Source: Bactericera cockerelli (Eukaryota > Arthropoda > Insecta > Hemiptera > Triozidae). From it: DNA of 64,000 bases. The DNA lies in the NCBI GenBank assembly GCA_024516035.1, contig CM044961.1:32349051-32413050 (forward strand). Reading direction: 5' to 3'. A program made the position numbers and the translations under genes. Under the pieces are notes generated by a model. The model worked only from the letters and a program-made list of their open reading frames with translations. It made no database searches and had not been told where the DNA came from. Positions 60,600 through 64,000 of the stretch are shown here, in pieces (positions within the stretch are counted from its first letter, which is position 1; the number at the start of each line of letters is the position of its first letter).

Positions 60600-61443
60600 T
60601 GTGAATATACAAATCCAAACAATGCTCAGTATATACGCCCGACTACCGTACGAAAAGAACTGGTTTGTCCCGGTACCTGTGAAGTGACCCCTCTCTCTAC
60701 CACTCGTCGGCATGGAGCTCTCAGCCATTCAAGAACAGCGCGTCATCATCAAATTTCTCGCGGAATTCGGCAACAATGGCCGTGAAATTTTTAATGATCT
60801 CAACCAAGTTTATGGAGATGATGCCTTCAAAGAACCAACAGTCCACAAGTGGTTAAAAAGATTTCACAACCACTTTTTAACCACAAGTGGTTAAAAAGAC
60901 AATGTTGATAGTTTTTTTCAATGTTCAGGGCATTGTCCATCAAGAATTTGTCCCTTCAGGCCAGACAGTTAATGAAAGATTCTACGTCGAAGTGCTCAGA
61001 CGCCTCAAAGCTCGGGTGGCTCTTGATCGGCCGGATTTGGCGCGAGAGGGGCGGTGGATCCTCCACCACGACAATGCTTCCGCTCACACCTCTCTTGTTG
61101 TGCGTGAGTTTCTGGCTGCCAATTCAATCATAGCGACTGAACACCCCCCTTATTCACCGGATTTGGCACCTTGTGACTTCTTTTTATTCTCAAAAACAAA
61201 ATTGGTTCTTCGGAGGCGGCATTTGGGGGACGTTGAGGCCATTAAAGTAGCAACGACGAGTCAGTTGAGAATCCCTCAAACTGAAGACTTTCAATGAGCC
61301 TTCAAACAGTGGAATCGGCGATGGTAAAAGTGCATTATGTCCCAGGGAGAGTATTTTGAAGGAGACAAAATTGAATTACCCGATTAATTGTGAAATAAAA
61401 ATTTTATCTCATTTTTATACGAACTTTCCGGACAGACCTCGTA
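60600..61443 (+). mobile_element. mariner element, deleted
   Basis: The right terminus, read inward, is TACGAGGTCTGTCCGGAAAG TTCGTATAAA, typical of mariner ends. No clean left partner was found near 60640-60700 (only ACGCCCGACTACCGTACG-like traces). The transposase within is broken. Confidence 0.65.
60712..61345 (+). pseudogene. mariner (D34D) transposase pseudogene
   Basis: The N-terminal ~50 codons from ATG 60712 hold the helix-turn-helix-type start (ELSAIQEQRVIIKFLAEFGN, TVHKWLKRF). At 60843-60899 the frame breaks and about 120 residues, including the first catalytic Asp, are missing. The C-terminal part has FNVQGIVHQEFVPSGQTVNE, ILHHDNASAHTS (second Asp) and PPYSPDLAPCDFFLF (third Asp). 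Thirty-four residues separate the two Asps, the mariner D34D spacing. TGA at 61295 interrupts before AFKQWNRRW, another stop follows, and the usual end GEYFEGDK is still readable. Normal length is about 345 residues. Dead copy. Confidence 0.9.
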
Positions 61444-61799
61444 TTATAACATTGTTATTATTTTTAAATTTAAAAAAGATAAGAGTAAGCAGTGTGAAAT
61501 TTAAAAATCCGTTATTCAGTTTGGATATTATTTTTTGCTGAACAAATCGCTATCAGCAAAAACTCCAAAGGAAATCCTGTTTTAAATTTTTTTCTCCCAG
61601 TAAATATTTAATGAATAAGAAAATGAAGGGAGAATATGGGAGAGAGAAGGAGGGGAGGTTTACCCCGGCATCGATTTTCCCTCTCTCCTATTCATTGTCT
61701 TTTTAACTGAAAATTTAGACTTGATAAGAAAAAATACTTATGTTCTGATGGGTTTAAATAGAGGTATTTTTTAACGGGAATTTTTCGGAGGGGGGATGG
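61444..61799. other. Unassigned AT-rich sequence
   Basis: Nothing recognised. Confidence 0.4.
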
Positions 61800-62070
61800 A
61801 AGGGGAAAATTGAGAGGGTGAGAGAAAGATAAAGAGAGAGAGGGAAAGAGAGAGAGAGAGAGAAAAGAGAGAGAGAGAGATAAAGAGAGAGATATAGCTA
61901 GAAGGAGAGGGAATGAGAGAGAGAGAGAGAGAGAGATAAATAGAGAGAGAGATATAGCTAGAAGGAGAGGGAATGAGAGAGAGAAAGCTAGAAGGAGAGG
62001 GAATGAGAGAGAGAGAGAGAGAAAAAGCTAGAAGGAGAGGGAATGAGAGAGAGAGGAAGAGAGAGGGACA
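61800..62070. repeat. GA tract with ~30-60-bp units
   Basis: AGCTAGAAGGAGAGGGAATG AGAGAGAGA recurs four times (about 61897, 61957, 61987, 62027). Confidence 0.9.
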
Positions 62071-62244
62071 GATAATGAAGAGATATTGGATAAATACCTA
62101 TTGAAGGTATTGAAGTCTTCTCTTCAAAGATTGAGAGAATGCTAGAAGGAGAGAGTGCGAAAGAAAATGAGTAAGAGATATTGGATATAGGTATTGAAGA
62201 GAATAGAAAGAAAGAAAAATACATGTTTTAATGTCACAATTTTA

Positions 62245-62358
62245 GTGGGTAGCTCATTATCATAGAATTTTACCTCTTCTTTACAATATCATGTTTTCTT
62301 GTCTATAATTCTTTTACTGGTCGCTGCTCACTCTAAAGCAGCTACTCATTGTTCCTCT
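62245..62358 (-). repeat. SINE family J, body fragment
   Basis: Plus reading: AGTGGGTAGCTCATTATCAT AGAA, ATAATTCTTTTACTGGTCGCTGCTCAC (core CTGGTCGCTGCTCAC) and AGCAGCTACTCATTGTTCCT. Confidence 0.65.
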
Positions 62359-63165
62359 CATTTTTACTTTGTATTTCTAATATCAGCCATAAAAACAAAA
62401 ATAAGTCCAAAACACACACTTACAAAATAGAAAATTTTCTTTCCAGAACGTATTCGAACCCTGCTGACCTACACTGTATGAGCTTCAAAATGTATGTAGC
62501 TCGCTTTCAACTTAGTAGCGAACAAAGATAGTAACATATTGTTATATCGTTTCTGAATTTCAAATAATCTACCATGTTCGTGACTACCACAAATCAGTCG
62601 CGTCACAAAGAATCGAACCTGAGGGGTAGAGACATGACTTCTTTATAACAAAATTCAGAGCTGTAGGCGAAACGCAAATACTTGATTTTCTTCTATTCAA
62701 AATAGAACAAAATCAGATATTTTTATGATATTTTTCGAACAAGATATTATTTTTCCAACATGTCACTTTTATCAGAAACATGTTTGTCTTGTTAGTTCTT
62801 TATTTATATGTATGTACTTTCTAACATTTTCATGTATCTTCAAAACCATTGATACTATTATGAAGAATTACCCTTATATAGCTATATTTTGAATGCTGAT
62901 AGAAGACCAAATGTTAAGATTTATCTATACTTAAGAAAAATGACAGTAAAAATAGGTGACTAAAAATGTACACACCTGCAGGTTCTAGAGATAAGAGCAA
63001 CACAAAAGTAAAAACACAGTTGCCCGAGGAAATTCCTGTGGAAAACTACAATGATTTGTAATTGTTGGAATTATTCAAATTCTAAAATCAAAAAATGAAA
63101 ATTGAGGTGGATATCAAAGTGATTGACTTATATATTTTGATAAAAAATATTTTTATTAGGACTAT
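62359..63165. other. Unassigned AT-rich sequence; one tRNA-like trace
   Basis: 62395-62475 has AAAATTTTCTTTCCAGAACG TATTCGAACCCTGCTGACC, a possible degenerate box B on the minus strand. No gene was found. Confidence 0.3.
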
Positions 63166-63167
63166 TA

Positions 63168-63332
63168 ATTCCCATTATTCCAGCAGTAAGCCCAAGACGT
63201 ATTATTATGTGGTAAAAATCCCAGCTGGGAGGATAACTTGTCTTGTCTTGTCCCGGCTGGGTTTCGAACCCGCGACCTCTGGAAACTCTGGATTCACTCA
63301 GTGCCGCCTTTACCACTGAGCTACAGGGACAG
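63168..63332 (-). repeat. SINE family C copy, tail-truncated
   Basis: From the minus strand: TGTCCCTGTAGCTCAGTGGT, GGTCGCGGGTTCGAAACCCA, GCCGGGACAAGACAAGACAA (GACAA duplicated), ATCCTCCCAGCTGGGA and TTACTGCTGGAATAATGGGA. Confidence 0.85.
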
Positions 63333-63560
63333 AATATAACTATCTCTCACGCGTGAGAAATATAATTTAGAAAGTCTCATAAGTACTCGTGGTTACCTAT
63401 CCACGTAGTTTTAAGAAAGATTATAAACTTCATTCATTCATTTAACCAAGGCGGTGTCAAAATGTTCAAAACAATAGCACTCACTCTTTTTTACCACATC
63501 CGCAATAAAAAATGTCTTTTCCTTTTTTAAAAGGACAGGGTTGTTGATCAGAACAAAGAA

Positions 63561-63774
63561 TAATAATAATAACACTCCTAAGTGGAAGGTAACCACCAGG
63601 CGAGGTCAATGCTCAAAGCATTTTCTACCACCTACCCCTCAGATTCGTATTTTTATGTGGTCACAAACTCATATTATGAAGAAAAATTCATGCACTGAGT
63701 GGGATTCGAACCAACGGATCCCTTTGCTACCTGAATTAGCAGACTATCGCGTTAACCACTTGACCACCAGTGCA
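63561..63774 (-). repeat. SINE family A, full length
   Basis: From the minus strand: TGCACTGGTGGTCAAGTGGT, TAACGCGATAGTCTGCTAAT, GGTTCGAATCCCACTCAGTG, GTGACCACATAAAAATACGA, GGTAGAAAATGCTTTGAGCA and (ATT)n. Confidence 0.85.
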
Positions 63775-63924
63775 AGCCGAAGGAAGCCTGGATGCCAACT
63801 GATTGCAACATTTTGATTCGAGACGTTTCGCAACACTGTGTGTAGAATTTCGAACACAAAACGTTGCCAAGCGTTGCGAAGCACTGTTTCAGTCAGTGGG
63901 ATACAATCAGATTTGATTCTAAAG
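63775..63924. other. Unassigned sequence
   Basis: Words such as GTTTCGCAACACTG, AACGTTGCCAAGCGTTGCGA and AGCACTGTTTC suggest imperfect inverted repeats; no gene. Confidence 0.35.
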
Positions 63925-64000
63925 CAGGGGTTCCCAAACTGTGGTCCGCGGACCTCATGGTCCCCGAGAGGGTTTCAAGTGGTCCACGAGGTGGTTCCTA
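63925..64000 (+). mobile_element. hAT-like transposon end, runs off the window
   Basis: CAGGGGTTCCCAAACTGTGG TCCGCGGACC is the classic terminus of many animal hAT elements (CAG-GGTTC-CAAACT). An 8-bp duplication would be TTCTAAAG if confirmed beyond the window. No coding part is visible. Confidence 0.65.

Noticed and set aside
1..64000. Bacterial, organellar or viral sequence in the window
   Set aside because: There are no dense long ORFs, no Shine-Dalgarno-spaced genes and no viral-type domains; repeat content is that of an animal nuclear genome throughout.

Overview
This is animal nuclear DNA, almost certainly from an arthropod and most like an insect. It is AT-rich and non-coding, contains no operon-like gene packing, and is full of tRNA-derived and 5S-rRNA-derived SINEs, Tc1/mariner remnants, foldback elements, minisatellites and very long GA/CT, GAA and GGA tracts. 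The frequent short words of the TAGGTA/TACCTA type and the repeat style suggest a hemipteran such as a psyllid. That species-level guess is inference and cannot be settled without a database search.

I see no intact, clearly functional protein-coding gene. The recognisable proteins are two broken transposases: a Tc1/mariner-like one on the minus strand (47366-48246) and a mariner D34D one on the plus strand (60700-61443). The only plausible host gene is a speculative small secreted-peptide gene. Its first exon (23940-24012) encodes a signal-peptide-like sequence and ends at a GTGAGT donor. The next acceptor (24225) opens directly into a 1.7-kb minisatellite (24226-25944), which itself ends at a CAG|GTAAGA donor.

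Layout. 0-1.7 kb: decayed SINEs. 1.7-4.3 kb: a foldback transposon whose left terminal repeat is split by a second TIR element, which in turn holds three tandem fragments of a third family. 4.3-8.7 kb: hairpin, SINEs, a Helitron-like element. 8.7-20 kb: tandem arrays and purine tracts mixed with SINEs. 20-27 kb: SINE clusters, the candidate exon and the large minisatellite. 27-34 kb: minisatellites, a nested insertion of a 726-bp element inside a tRNA-Gly-like SINE, and a 45-bp minisatellite. 34-46 kb: CT/GA tracts and many SINEs, including a young 5S-SINE. 46-54 kb: Tc1-like pseudogene, a second full copy of the 725-bp element, CT-rich minisatellites. 54.7-55.2 kb: an essentially perfect 240-bp inverted repeat. 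55.5-64 kb: SINEs, a TTAA-flanked TIR element, a second young 5S-SINE, direct 160-bp repeats around a 60-bp array, the mariner pseudogene, and a hAT-like end running off the window.

SINE families (letters are mine): A = tRNA-like head, tail ending in a TTATTATT-rich track; B = tRNA-like head with a CTCGTAA anticodon-loop-like segment; C = tRNA-like head with a GTCCCGG/CCGGGAC acceptor stem; D = tRNA-Gly(GCC)-like head; F = 5S rRNA-derived head, poly(A); G = tRNA-like head sharing the central domain of F; H = headless 3'-end-like repeat with AATAAA; I and J = related tRNA-headed families; E = a non-SINE 725-bp element with a palindromic 3' end. F and G share a central domain whose two hairpins keep pairing through compensatory changes, which is the most interesting family-level observation.
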